Source: Bacillota bacterium (GTDB lineage Bacteria; Bacillota_I; Bacilli_A; RF39; UBA660). From it: a stretch of DNA of 64,000 bases. Shown piece after piece: positions 7,773-16,420 of this stretch. The stretch is from assembly GCA_015059245.1 (NCBI GenBank), contig SVAU01000002.1:113747-177746 (forward strand). Reading direction: 5' to 3'. A program made the translations under genes and the position numbers. How positions within the stretch are numbered: the first letter of the stretch is position 1; each line of letters opens with the position of its first letter. Below the pieces are notes generated by a model that saw only the letters and a list, made by a program, of their open reading frames with translations, was not told the DNA's origin and made no database searches.

Positions 7773-8106
7773 TATAAAGAAAAAAAAGAAAAAGAAGCTA
7801 GTAGAGCCTCCTAGAGTATCTATGTATGATACTGTACCTGACGATATAAAGATGTTATTTGGTAAGTTTTATGCTTATTCATTGTTATATTTAGTATTCT
7901 TTGGTATATTGTATCCTTTTATTCTTATGTATTATTTAAATAAGATATTTACTATTATAATGTTTATTATTTTGATAGTATTATATATTTTTATAATAGT
8001 TGATATTAAGAAAAAGATAGATAAATATAAATCTAATGTATTTATATTGTTTATTATATTGGTTTTATTTGCTATATCATTTTCAATAGTAAGATTTATA
8101 ATTTAA
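7765..8106 (+). CDS. small membrane protein, three helices
   Basis: 113 residues from ATG 7765, overlapping the TSCPD gene by 8 bases; the ribosome site gaggag sits only 4 bases away, so translation is probably coupled. Starts with a run of seven lysines (SIKKKKKKK), then hydrophobic helices at about 38-60, 66-84 and 92-112. I recognise no family. The poly-Lys head should stay on the cytoplasmic side. Confidence 0.65.
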   Translation: MSSIKKKKKKKLVEPPRVSMYDTVPDDIKMLFGKFYAYSLLYLVFFGILYPFILMYYLNKIFTIIMFIILIVLYIFIIVDIKKKIDKYKSNVFILFIILVLFAISFSIVRFII

Positions 8107-8132
8107 AAAGAGTTAGAATATCTAACTCTTTT
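8106..8132. terminator. bidirectional terminator
   Basis: aaaagagttaga / tctaactctttt around ATA; perfect 12-base arms between converging genes. Confidence 0.9.
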
Positions 8133-8133
8133 A

Positions 8134-8682
8134 TTATACGAAACTACTTAAACCACTCATGCATATTTTATTAATAAATATTGCTACTGATTGTGGTTCA
8201 TCTTTACAATTATTCTTTATCCAATCTTCAACTATTCCGATTGTACCATCTTCAATGAAGTTATATATTTTATCTAAATCTTCACGAGATGCTTTCTTTA
8301 ATAGTTTTGTCCATTCTGTAATACTTTGATCATATACTAGACCAAGTATTCTCTTTAAGAAAGTATGGTCCCCATTTTCGCCTAGTAAGCGAGTATATAT
8401 TTCTTTACGTTCAGCAATAGTCTCTATAATCTTGCCAGTAAATGAAATAAGATAATTTCTTTTGATGTCTACGATATGTTTTTCTAAATCAGTAAGTAAA
8501 GATTCTTCAATCTTTAAAACTAAATCCTCGATATCTTTGTAGTATTTATAAAATGTGGTTCTATTGATTTTAGCTTCTTTACATAATTCTAAGACAGTAA
8601 TGTCTTTAATTCTTTTTTTGTCTATTAATACTAGTAAAGTATTTGTTAATTTTTTCTTAGTATTAATTATTCTTATATCCAT
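8134..8682 (-). CDS. TetR/AcrR family transcriptional regulator
   Basis: 182 residues, ribosome site aaggtgat. N-terminal TetR helix-turn-helix: ITVLELCKEAKINRTTFYKYYKD (residues about 28-50) has the typical TFYxYYxD. The C-terminal half resembles the TetR_C_7/DhaS-type ligand domain with a terminal IFINKICMSGLSSFV. Divergent from the fucO-type dehydrogenase, with 127 bases between start codons, so it may regulate that gene and itself. A minus-strand TTGACA lies upstream but its spacing to the nearest TATAAT is only 12. Confidence 0.85.
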   Translation of the reverse strand: MDIRIINTKKKLTNTLLVLIDKKRIKDITVLELCKEAKINRTTFYKYYKDIEDLVLKIEESLLTDLEKHIVDIKRNYLISFTGKIIETIAERKEIYTRLLGENGDHTFLKRILGLVYDQSITEWTKLLKKASREDLDKIYNFIEDGTIGIVEDWIKNNCKDEPQSVAIFINKICMSGLSSFV

Positions 8683-8775
8683 AAAATCACCTTCTACCTA
8701 AGTTAATTATAATATTTTTTTGATGTCAAATCAACACCATGTTTATTAAAAAAATAATAAGACTATAAGTGATTA

Positions 8776-8784
8776 TGTTATAAT
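8776..8784 (+). promoter_or_regulatory. extended -10 promoter of fucO
   Basis: TG-T-TATAAT, core 8779-8784, about 26 bases before ATG 8810. The preceding AT-rich divergent interval is where an operator for the TetR regulator would be expected; I found no clear palindrome. Confidence 0.65.
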
Positions 8785-8809
8785 TTAATTAAGATATGGA
8801 GGAATGGAA

Positions 8810-9958
8810 ATGGCTAATAGAATTATTCTAAATGAAACTTCTTATTTTGGATGGGGATCTAGAGAAGTTTTAGTAGATGAAATCAAAAGAAGAAAATTTA
8901 AAAAGGCATTACTTGTTACTGATGAAACTTTATTAAAAGTTGGAGTAGCTGGAAAGGTTATATCATTATTAGATGATAATGGTGTTGATTATGAGTTATT
9001 TAGTGAAGTAAAACCTAATCCAACTATAGGTAATGTTAAGAGAGGATTAAAGATAGCTAATAAATATCATTGTGATTATGTTATAGCTGTTGGTGGAGGT
9101 TCAGTTATTGACTGCGCTAAGGCTATTGCTATTATAGTTAAGAATCCTGAATTTAATGATGTTAAATCATTAGTTGGTGTTGCTGATACTAAGGAAAGAT
9201 GTTTACCTATTATTGCATTACCAACAACTGCAGGTACTGCTGCTGAAGTTACAATCAACTATGTTATTACTGATGAAGAAGCAGTTGTTAAACTTGTTTG
9301 TGTAGATCCTAATGATATACCTGTATTATCAATTGTTGATACAGAATTAATGGCTGGTATGCCACCTGCTACTGCAGCTGCTACTGGTTTAGATGCACTT
9401 ACTCATGCTATGGAAGGTTATATTACTAAGGGAGCATGGGAAATGTCTGATATGTTCCATTTAAAATCTATGGAATTAATTTATAAGAATTTAGAAAAAG
9501 CTGTTAATAAAGATAAAGAAGCTATGGAAAAGATGGCTTTAGCTCAATATGTTGCTGGTATGGGATTCAGTAATGTTGGTTTAGGTATTGTTCACTCAAT
9601 GGCTCACCAATTAGGTGCTGTTTATGATACACCACATGGAGTAGCTAATGCATTATTATTACCTTATATTCTTGAATATAATGGTGAAGCTTGTCCTGAA
9701 AGATATGTAGAAATGGGTAAAGCATTTGGTCTTGATATGGAAGGATTAACTGGTAAAGATGCAGTTATGAAAGTTGTTAATGCTGTTAGAGATTTAGCAA
9801 TAAGACTTAATATACCACAACATATTAGTGAAGTTGGTGGTAAGGAAGAAGATATTCCTATGTTAGCTAAAAAAGCTTTAGAGGATCCATGTACTGGTGG
9901 TAACCCTAGAGAAACTTCATTAGAACAATTTGAAGAACTATTTAAGATAGCATTTTAA
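8810..9958 (+). CDS. fucO: lactaldehyde reductase (iron-containing alcohol dehydrogenase)
   Basis: 382 residues from ATG 8810, 7 bases after ggagg; an ATG at 8804 is too close to the ribosome site. Group III Fe-dependent dehydrogenase with strong resemblance to E. coli FucO from the first residues (MANRIILNET) to the end. NAD site VGGGSVIDCAKA, family signature LPTTAGTAAEVTINYVITDEE, metal ligands in DALTHAMEGY and HSMAHQLGAVYDTPHGVANA. FucO reduces lactaldehyde to 1,2-propanediol when fucose or rhamnose is fermented. No other fucose genes are nearby, so it may act as a general fermentative reductase. A divergent TetR regulator is the likely controller. Confidence 0.9.
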   Translation: MANRIILNETSYFGWGSREVLVDEIKRRKFKKALLVTDETLLKVGVAGKVISLLDDNGVDYELFSEVKPNPTIGNVKRGLKIANKYHCDYVIAVGGGSVIDCAKAIAIIVKNPEFNDVKSLVGVADTKERCLPIIALPTTAGTAAEVTINYVITDEEAVVKLVCVDPNDIPVLSIVDTELMAGMPPATAAATGLDALTHAMEGYITKGAWEMSDMFHLKSMELIYKNLEKAVNKDKEAMEKMALAQYVAGMGFSNVGLGIVHSMAHQLGAVYDTPHGVANALLLPYILEYNGEACPERYVEMGKAFGLDMEGLTGKDAVMKVVNAVRDLAIRLNIPQHISEVGGKEEDIPMLAKKALEDPCTGGNPRETSLEQFEELFKIAF

Positions 9959-9984
9959 AAAGGTGTAATAATACACCTTTTTTT
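9957..9984 (+). terminator. terminator of fucO
   Basis: aaaggtgta / tacaccttt around ATAA, followed by T7. A TGTTATAAT promoter core follows at 9987-9992. Confidence 0.88.
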
Positions 9985-10017
9985 GTTATAATAAAATAGA
10001 TAATGGTTGTGATATAT

Positions 10018-11691
10018 ATGACAATTAATGATGCTGTAGAAATTACATTAAATGGTATTAATCCTGAATGGTCTACTTTAGAGAAGATTAGATATGTATA
10101 TGTTACTATTGGAGGATTAATACAGAAACATACAGATTTTTTCTTTTCAGTAGATAATAAACTTGGAGAGAAAAATCTTTCTTTGGATGAAATAAAACAA
10201 ATTTATAAAGATAAAAAAGATACAGGTGATTTAAAAGTTATATGTAGATCTGCAGCTTATATATTGGAACGAATATATAATGAATTAGGTATAGAATCTA
10301 AATTATTAAAGACTAATAGTATAATTAGTGCTATTCAAGATGAAGAGGAATACTTGATTCATCATTGGATATTAGTTGTAAAAGATGGAGATAAGAATTA
10401 TTTTTTAACTTTATCTGCGGACTTGGCTTATATACAAATGGGTATGGAAACAAGACACTTTGCTTCTAATATTCCTTATACTCGTAAGATGGGGGATAGG
10501 GAAGTACAAGTATATCAAGGTGAGGAAATAAAACCTACTGTATTAGATAAAAAGACTCTAAGAGAGATAGATATTAAGATAGGTTATTTAAAGAATTTAT
10601 ATTATTATGATGAGAAGTATAGAAGTACTAAGGAACCACATTATAATTATGGAGATGCTGGATTGTATTTACTTAGTAGTGAATTATCTTCAAATAAGTT
10701 ATATAACGAATTAGAAGAACAAAGTACTTACTTTTATAATAAGTTAATTGAATTTGATACTGATGAAAGACATATTTCTTTAGTAGAAACTCCTATTAAT
10801 GATATAACTAAAGAAGAATGGAATATATGGGTAAAGAAACTATGTAAGTTAGTTCATAGAAGAATAGAAAAGATTATTAAGTATAGAATTGTTATAGAAA
10901 CTTTCTATGATGAAGATAATTGGAATTATGAAGATTGGTTAAGAGATATATGTGTACAAATACAAAGATATCTACATCAATATTTAAATGAAACTCATGA
11001 AGAACTTTGGGTACAAGGAGAATTTAATTTTACTAAATGGTCTAGAAGTTTTAAGAAAACTATAGAACCTTTATATGATGAATTAGAAGTTAATAATGTT
11101 TTAATGATGTTAGATAAAACTAATGTATTAGCTAGTGGTGTATTAAATGGTAATATACCAAAGAGTTTTATGACTTTATTTAATTCATTATCTTATCACT
11201 TTGTTAAGAAAGATTTCTTACTTGAAGGATCTTTAAAAGATGGAGTAGTATCAAGTAGATATATTGCTCATAAATTTAAGAGATTGTTTACTAGTATATT
11301 TGAATGTAATGGTACAATTACTGATTTAAATAGAATGGAATATAGTGAACAAATAGTTGTTATAAAGATGATTATTGATAGAATGTTTCCTGAATTAAAT
11401 AGTCAAAATGGTATTATAGATGAATATTATAATGAGAATTATAGTATAGTACAAAATAGAATTCAGATATATTCAGTTAAACATAAAGAAACTGGTGAAT
11501 ATAACTTAGTATTCCATATAGTTGGTGATGATACATTCAATGATACATACTATTTCTATGAAACAAAGACTAATAGATTTAGTATAGCTAATATATTAAG
11601 AATAAATAGAGATTATATAATAGTTAGTGATAGATTAAGAACTAGAATAGAAGAAATGGAAGATATAGAAGAAAAAAAGAATAAAAGGTAA
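10018..11691 (+). CDS. large protein with transglutaminase/papain-like Cys-His-Asp head
   Basis: 557 residues from ATG 10018; an ATG at 10003 would sit at the predicted transcript start (-10 at 9987-9992). Residues 1-170 carry STLEKIRYVYVTIGGLIQK, then a helix beginning with Cys (VICRSAAYILERIYNELGI), a strand with His (LIHHWILVV) and a strand with Asp (LTLSADLAYIQ). That order fits the Cys-His-Asp triad of transglutaminase-like proteases. The remaining 380 residues are mostly helical and charged with no family I recognise. No signal peptide, so cytoplasmic or exported by another route. Function unknown. Confidence 0.6.
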   Translation: MTINDAVEITLNGINPEWSTLEKIRYVYVTIGGLIQKHTDFFFSVDNKLGEKNLSLDEIKQIYKDKKDTGDLKVICRSAAYILERIYNELGIESKLLKTNSIISAIQDEEEYLIHHWILVVKDGDKNYFLTLSADLAYIQMGMETRHFASNIPYTRKMGDREVQVYQGEEIKPTVLDKKTLREIDIKIGYLKNLYYYDEKYRSTKEPHYNYGDAGLYLLSSELSSNKLYNELEEQSTYFYNKLIEFDTDERHISLVETPINDITKEEWNIWVKKLCKLVHRRIEKIIKYRIVIETFYDEDNWNYEDWLRDICVQIQRYLHQYLNETHEELWVQGEFNFTKWSRSFKKTIEPLYDELEVNNVLMMLDKTNVLASGVLNGNIPKSFMTLFNSLSYHFVKKDFLLEGSLKDGVVSSRYIAHKFKRLFTSIFECNGTITDLNRMEYSEQIVVIKMIIDRMFPELNSQNGIIDEYYNENYSIVQNRIQIYSVKHKETGEYNLVFHIVGDDTFNDTYYFYETKTNRFSIANILRINRDYIIVSDRLRTRIEEMEDIEEKKNKR

Positions 11692-11706
11692 TACTTTTAT
11701 TCTTTT
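11675..11706. terminator. bidirectional terminator made from both gene ends
   Basis: aaaagaataaaag (11675-11687) / cttttattctttt (11694-11706), 13-base arms. The + stop TAA is at the loop side (11689-11691) and the - stop TAA begins at 11705-11707. Confidence 0.85.
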
Positions 11707-12031
11707 ATTGTGTCTTAGTTAATTTTAATGATTGCGGTTGAAGTACTTGTGGAATTGTATTTGGTTTTGTAATAGTTGATTGTATTAAACTAATAAATCT
11801 TTGTACTTCAGGACTATCTGTATCTATAGGGATTAGTTGTAAGTTGTTTCTACTAATTATTTCAATTGTATTATTTAATTTTGTAATACTAGGTTTTTTA
11901 TTAGGTTCTATTGTTATCATATAATAATGGAAAGTAGGTTCTTCATCAGTATCTTCTTGAATAGAAAATATATAACCTTCCATAGCTAATCCATCTATCT
12001 TATATATATCGTAATTAGTTAAATCACCCAT
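11705..12031 (-). CDS. hypothetical protein, 108 residues
   Basis: Starts at the ATG complementary to 12029-12031, with gaggtgat 5 bases upstream. Begins MGDLTNYDIYKIDG and has a strand-rich first half (MEGYIFSIQED, FHYYMITIEP) and a polar, Pro/Gln/Thr-rich tail. No membrane helix or motif I recognise. Convergent with the transglutaminase-like gene and divergent from htpG; a minus-strand TATAAT lies at 12053-12058. Confidence 0.6.
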   Translation of the reverse strand: MGDLTNYDIYKIDGLAMEGYIFSIQEDTDEEPTFHYYMITIEPNKKPSITKLNNTIEIISRNNLQLIPIDTDSPEVQRFISLIQSTITKPNTIPQVLQPQSLKLTKTQ

Positions 12032-12110
12032 AGATATCACCTCGATATAAAAATTATAAGTTATTGGTTTATTGTTGTCAAATTGATGTAATAATTATAA
12101 ATTATTAAAA

Positions 12111-12137
12111 TTAGCACTTATGTGTTGACAGTGCTAA
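12111..12137 (+). promoter_or_regulatory. CIRCE operator (HrcA site) upstream of htpG
   Basis: TTAGCACTT (12111-12119), 9-base spacer, CAGTGCTAA (12129-12137). This matches the CIRCE consensus TTAGCACTC-N9-GAGTGCTAA at 8 of 9 positions in each arm with the exact spacing. Its right arm overlaps the -35 box TTGACA at 12125-12130, as expected for repression by HrcA. Confidence 0.9.
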
Positions 12138-12154
12138 TTTGTAAGTGGTATGCT
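12125..12154 (+). promoter_or_regulatory. htpG promoter
   Basis: TTGACA (12125-12130), 18-base spacer, TG-G-TATGCT (core 12149-12154). Start expected near 12161, a 30-base leader. One of the few promoters here with a consensus -35 box. Confidence 0.75.
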
Positions 12155-12192
12155 TAACTTGTATTAAATAAAAGGAAAGAAAGATGATATAA

Positions 12193-14055
12193 ATGAAGAA
12201 AAAACAATTTAAAACAGAGTCTAAGAAGATATTAGACTTAATGATTAATTCAGTATATACAAATAGAGATATATTTTTAAGAGAATTAATTAGTAATGCA
12301 AGTGATGCTATTGATAAACTTTATTATAAATCATTAACTGATGATAAAGTTAAATTAGATAAAGATGAGTTTTGTATTAAGTTAGATTTAAATAAGGAAG
12401 ATAGAGTTATTACTATTACCGATAATGGTATTGGTATGACTGAAGAAGAATTAGATGAAAATTTAGGAGTTATAGCTAAGAGTGGTTCTTCTTTATTTAA
12501 AGAAATGCATGAAAAACAAGCAGATATTAATATAATAGGTCAATTTGGTGTAGGTTTTTATTCTGCATTTATGGTAGCTAAAGAGATTAGAGTACTTAGT
12601 AAAGCTTATGGTAGTGAAGAAGCTTATTTATGGGTAAGTGATGGTGCTGATGGATATGAAATTACTAAAGCAGAAAAAGAAGAATGTGGTACTGTTATTA
12701 CTTTAGTACTTAAAGATAACACTGATACTGAGAATTATGATGAATATTTGGAAGAAAGAAGAATAACTGGTATTGTTAAGAAATATTCTGATTACGTTAA
12801 ATATCCTATTATGATGAGAGAAGAATCTAAGGATGAAGAAGATAATAAAGTATCAGAAGATAAAACTTTAAATAGTATGATTCCTATATGGAAGAAAAAG
12901 GAAGCAGACGTTACTGAAGAGGAATATAATTCATTCTATGCTGATAAGTTTTATGATTTTGAAGCACCAGTAAAAACTATACATAGTAGTGTAGAAGGTC
13001 AAGTATCTTATAATTCATTATTATTTGTTCCTTCTCATGCACCATATGATTACTATACTAAGGATTATGAAAAAGGGTTACAACTATATTCTAATGGTGT
13101 TTTAATTATGGATAAGTGTGCTGATTTATTACCTGATTACTTTAGTTTTATTAAAGGATTAGTAGATAGTGAAGATATATCACTTAACTTATCTAGAGAA
13201 TTGTTACAACAAGATAGACAATTAAGATTAATCGCTAAGAGCTTAGAAAAGAAGATTAAATCTTCATTAGAAGAAATGCTAGAAGAAGATAGAGAAGGTT
13301 ATGAAAAATTCTTTGAAGCATTTGGAATGCAATTAAAATATGGTATTTATAGTTCTTATGGTAATAATGATACTTTAAAAGATTTATTAATGTTCTATAG
13401 TAGTAAAGAGAAGAAACGTATTACTTTAAAAGAATATGTTGAAAATATGAAAGAAGATCAAGAAAAGATATATTATGCTAGCGGTGAAAGTCTAGATAAG
13501 ATAGATTTATTACCTAATGTGGAAAGATTTAAAGATAAAGAATATGAAGTGTTATACTTAGTTGATTATGTGGATGAATTCACTATTCAAGCTTTAAATG
13601 AATATGAAGGCAAGAAGTTTGCTAATGTAGCAAGTGAAGATGTATCTTTAGATAGTCCTGAAGAAAAAGAAGAACTAGATAAGAAGAATGAAGAAGCTAA
13701 AGGTATGTTTGATATTATGAAAGAAGCTTTAACTGATGTTAAGAATATTAAGTTTACTAACAAGTTAAAGAATCATCCAGTATGTTTAAGTACAGAAGGT
13801 GCTATATCATTAGAAATGGAAAAGATAATGAAATCTATGCCAGTTGGTGGAGAAGATGTTAAAGCAGATATAGTTCTTGAAATAAATGAAAAGCACCCAA
13901 TAGCTGATAAATTAAAAGAATTATATATTAGTGATAAAGATGCATTAGCAGATTATACTAAGATACTTTATAATCAAGCTAGATTAATAGAAGGATTAAG
14001 TATAGATAATCCAACTGAATTAACAAATTTAATTTGTGATATGATGAGTAAATAA
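12193..14055 (+). CDS. htpG: molecular chaperone HtpG (Hsp90)
   Basis: 620 residues, normal for bacterial Hsp90. GHKL ATPase motifs are all present: LRELISNASDAIDKL, DNGIGM, GQFGVGFYSAFMV. The middle domain has the catalytic-loop Arg in DISLNLSRELLQQ and a C-terminal dimerisation domain follows, ending ICDMMSK. It refolds or holds client proteins in the cytosol with ATP. Single-gene unit with its own terminator, controlled by a CIRCE element. That differs from Bacillus subtilis, where htpG is outside the HrcA regulon. Confidence 0.96.
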   Translation: MKKKQFKTESKKILDLMINSVYTNRDIFLRELISNASDAIDKLYYKSLTDDKVKLDKDEFCIKLDLNKEDRVITITDNGIGMTEEELDENLGVIAKSGSSLFKEMHEKQADINIIGQFGVGFYSAFMVAKEIRVLSKAYGSEEAYLWVSDGADGYEITKAEKEECGTVITLVLKDNTDTENYDEYLEERRITGIVKKYSDYVKYPIMMREESKDEEDNKVSEDKTLNSMIPIWKKKEADVTEEEYNSFYADKFYDFEAPVKTIHSSVEGQVSYNSLLFVPSHAPYDYYTKDYEKGLQLYSNGVLIMDKCADLLPDYFSFIKGLVDSEDISLNLSRELLQQDRQLRLIAKSLEKKIKSSLEEMLEEDREGYEKFFEAFGMQLKYGIYSSYGNNDTLKDLLMFYSSKEKKRITLKEYVENMKEDQEKIYYASGESLDKIDLLPNVERFKDKEYEVLYLVDYVDEFTIQALNEYEGKKFANVASEDVSLDSPEEKEELDKKNEEAKGMFDIMKEALTDVKNIKFTNKLKNHPVCLSTEGAISLEMEKIMKSMPVGGEDVKADIVLEINEKHPIADKLKELYISDKDALADYTKILYNQARLIEGLSIDNPTELTNLICDMMSK

Positions 14056-14080
14056 GATAATAGGTAACTATTATCTTTTT
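14056..14080 (+). terminator. terminator of htpG
   Basis: gataata (14056-14062) / tattatc (14069-14075), loop ggtaac, T-run. Confidence 0.8.
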
Positions 14081-14157
14081 GTTTACATTAGTATTTTGTT
14101 ATTTTGTTATAACTGATACTTGTTTATGATATGATAAATATGATAGTAGGTGATTAT

Positions 14158-14886
14158 ATGGGTAAGTATATAGGAGCTAATCATGTTCATGGTACTTGGT
14201 TTGGAGGCATAGACTCTTCTTTTGGTGGAGTTTTTCAAGATGAAGAAGTACTTATTGGTAGTGGATTAGATTATATACCTTGTGTAATTGGTGATATTTC
14301 TGGAGCTTATATATTGTTTGGTAAGAATGTAGCAGAAAGACAGCCACATACATTTGAAGATTATTCAATATGTATGATGAAAACTATTCAAGATTACTTT
14401 GGTGATTATAGTAATATTGATGAAAGAATGGATAATTATCCTGATTTAGACTATATCCAAGATGGATTACCTATGGGTAAGGTATCTGACTTAAGAGGAA
14501 AGAATAGTGCAATGTGTGTTGAAAGAGCTATGGTTGCACAAAATTTACTTAAATTGTTTGGTATAAATTCTTTTTATAAGTGTTCTGGAATAATTAAGAA
14601 TGATAAAAAGGAAGTACATGCATATAATGTAGTCGAATTTGATGGTAAGTATTATATATTTGATGCGACTATGCCTACTGTGAAGGATGAAGAGATAAGT
14701 CCTTTAGTAGCAGAGATTCCTCAAGAAGTATTTGAAGAATTGATTAAAACTCGTACTAGAGAAGGTATATCAGTAGAGGTATCACATTTTAACCCGTTAA
14801 GAAATGAAGATATAAATGTAGTTTATGATGCTGGTAGAAAAAGAAATTATGACGCTACTAAGAGACAAATTATTACAAAAAAATAA
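14158..14886 (+). CDS. transglutaminase-like protein
   Basis: 242 residues from ATG 14158, which follows taggtgat; upstream in-frame ATGs overlap the extended -10 TGATATGAT (core 14130-14135). Transglutaminase-like triad in order: Cys in SAMCVERAMVAQNLLKLFGI, His in KEVHAYNVVEF, Asp in GKYYIFDATMPTV. This arrangement is the cysteine-protease core of the transglutaminase superfamily. No signal peptide or membrane helix. Its N-terminal GANHVHGTWFGGIDSSFGG is Gly/His-rich and unusual. Substrate unknown; could be a peptidase, amidase or crosslinker. Confidence 0.72.
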   Translation: MGKYIGANHVHGTWFGGIDSSFGGVFQDEEVLIGSGLDYIPCVIGDISGAYILFGKNVAERQPHTFEDYSICMMKTIQDYFGDYSNIDERMDNYPDLDYIQDGLPMGKVSDLRGKNSAMCVERAMVAQNLLKLFGINSFYKCSGIIKNDKKEVHAYNVVEFDGKYYIFDATMPTVKDEEISPLVAEIPQEVFEELIKTRTREGISVEVSHFNPLRNEDINVVYDAGRKRNYDATKRQIITKK

Positions 14887-14888
14887 AC

Positions 14889-14913
14889 AAAACCACTTTT
14901 ATGTGGTTTTTTT
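14889..14913 (+). terminator. terminator
   Basis: aaaaccac / gtggtttt around TTTTAT with T7. TGGTATAAT (core 14919-14924) follows within 10 bases and serves the deformylase-like unit. Confidence 0.88.
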
Positions 14914-14947
14914 CTTGGTATAATAAAGAAAAACTTGGAGGTGTATT

Positions 14948-15535
14948 ATGGAAGCAAAGAAAATTGATAAAGACTTAGAATGGTTAAGACAGGTTAGTAA
15001 AGAGGTAGACTTAGGTACTGAAGATATAAGTGAAGATTTAAAAGTACTTGAAGAATATTGTTTAGGACATGGTGTATTTGCTATGGCAGCAGTACAACTT
15101 GGTATTCCTAAAAGACTTGTATATATTAAGAATACTGATTTAGACAAAATAGAAGATGAAGAATGGAATGAAGCTACTGTACTAGTTAATCCTGTTATAA
15201 AGAGAAGAGAAGGTTTAACTCAATACTGGGAAGCTTGTGCTAGTTGTTTAGATAATATGGGTTTAGTTTTAAGACCTTATTTAGTAGAAATAGAATACTT
15301 TGATATAAAGGGTAATAAACAACAAATGACTTTTGAAGGTTTTCCAGCAACTGTATTCTCTCATGAATATGATCATTTAGATGGAATACTTCATATGGAT
15401 AAAGCATTAGAAGTATTAGTTATGGATAAAGAAGAAAGAAAAGAATTTAGAAAAGAACATCCTTATGAAGTGTTTAGTAAGGATGGAGATTTCTTAGAAT
15501 TGGAGAAAGGACATGGCAAAAGACTTAAAAACTAA
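14948..15535 (+). CDS. peptide deformylase-like protein
   Basis: 195 residues, ribosome site ggaggtg. Two of the three deformylase motifs are intact: the metal Cys in WEACASC (usual EGCLS) and the metal His pair plus catalytic Glu in SHEYDHLDG (HExDH). Motif I, normally GxGLAAxQ, reads FAMAAVQLGI, so the Gly residues are changed. Deformylases remove formyl from the initiator Met of nascent proteins. The changed loop makes specificity uncertain; it may be the working enzyme or a divergent paralog. The ybaK start overlaps its end by 23 bases. Confidence 0.82.
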   Translation: MEAKKIDKDLEWLRQVSKEVDLGTEDISEDLKVLEEYCLGHGVFAMAAVQLGIPKRLVYIKNTDLDKIEDEEWNEATVLVNPVIKRREGLTQYWEACASCLDNMGLVLRPYLVEIEYFDIKGNKQQMTFEGFPATVFSHEYDHLDGILHMDKALEVLVMDKEERKEFRKEHPYEVFSKDGDFLELEKGHGKRLKN

Positions 15536-15992
15536 TGCTATGAGAATTCTAGAACAAAAAGGTATTAGTTATAAAGAACATATATTAGATTTAAAAGAAG
15601 CTGTAGATGGTGTTACTTGTGCTAATATGTTAGGTGTTAATTTAGATAGTACATTTAAGACATTAGTTACTATAGGTAAGAGTAAGAATTATTATGTATT
15701 TGTTATTCCTGTTGCAGAAACATTAAGTTTAAAGAAAGCAGCAGCATCTGTAGGAGAAAAGAATGTTGAAATGATTCCTATGAAAGATTTACTTAAAGTA
15801 GCAGGTTATGTACATGGAGGATGTAGTCCTATAGGAATGAAGAAAGTATTTACTACAGTAATAGATGAGACTGCGGTACTATTTGATAACATTATTTTTA
15901 GTGGTGGTAAGATAGGATATTTTATAGAAGTTAATCCTATGGAAATAGATAAAGTAATACCTGTTAGTTTTGTAGATATAGTGGAGGACTAA
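15513..15992 (+). CDS. ybaK: YbaK/EbsC family aminoacyl-tRNA deacylase
   Basis: 159 residues, the usual length for YbaK. Motifs: substrate Lys in STFKTLVTIG, VIPVAETLSLKKAAASVG, and the GG loop HGGCSPIGMKK followed by the GGKIGYFIEV strand. YbaK clears Cys-tRNA(Pro) formed by prolyl-tRNA synthetase and so prevents mistranslation. Starts inside the deformylase-like gene and runs into the ASCH gene without a gap, so the three form one transcript. Confidence 0.9.
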   Translation: MAKDLKTNAMRILEQKGISYKEHILDLKEAVDGVTCANMLGVNLDSTFKTLVTIGKSKNYYVFVIPVAETLSLKKAAASVGEKNVEMIPMKDLLKVAGYVHGGCSPIGMKKVFTTVIDETAVLFDNIIFSGGKIGYFIEVNPMEIDKVIPVSFVDIVED

Positions 15993-16376
15993 ATGAAAGT
16001 ATTAACCTTAAAACAACCTTGGGCTAGTTTAGTAGCTAATGGATATAAAGTATATGAGTTTCGTACTTGGAAAACTAAATATAGAGGTGAAATCTTAATA
16101 CATGCTGGTTGTGGTGTGGATAAAGAATGGTTAGATAAAGTAAAAGATAAGGGAATAGATTTTCCTAAGAAGAAAATACTTTGTAAAGTAGTATTAGAAG
16201 ATTGTATTGAAATAGACGATGAGTTTAATAAAATGATTAAGACTTTAGATCCTAATGTATATAGTCATAAGAGTAGAAGTGGATATGCATGGAAGTTAGG
16301 TAAAATAACTAAGTTAGATATAGATGAAGAAATAAATGGTCAACTTGGTTTATGGAACTATGATGTGGATAAATAA
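15993..16376 (+). CDS. ASCH domain protein
   Basis: 127 residues, starting immediately after the ybaK stop, ribosome site ggagg. ASCH fold signature at the N-terminus: LTLKQPWASLVANGYKVYEFR, then TKYRGEILIHAG and a closing YAWKLGKI. The conserved Lys (LKQPW) and Arg line a basic groove. ASCH proteins relate to PUA domains and bind or hydrolyse RNA or modified nucleosides. The link with ybaK fits a tRNA or translation quality role, but that is inference. Confidence 0.85.
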   Translation: MKVLTLKQPWASLVANGYKVYEFRTWKTKYRGEILIHAGCGVDKEWLDKVKDKGIDFPKKKILCKVVLEDCIEIDDEFNKMIKTLDPNVYSHKSRSGYAWKLGKITKLDIDEEINGQLGLWNYDVDK

Positions 16377-16420
16377 ATAGTTATAAACAACTTTTATGTA
16401 GCAAATTTAAATAATTGTAT

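Noticed and set aside
8706..8729. Minus-strand TTGACA as -35 box of the TetR gene
   Set aside because: The spacing to TATAAT is 12 bases, too short for a sigma-A promoter, so I did not list it as a promoter.
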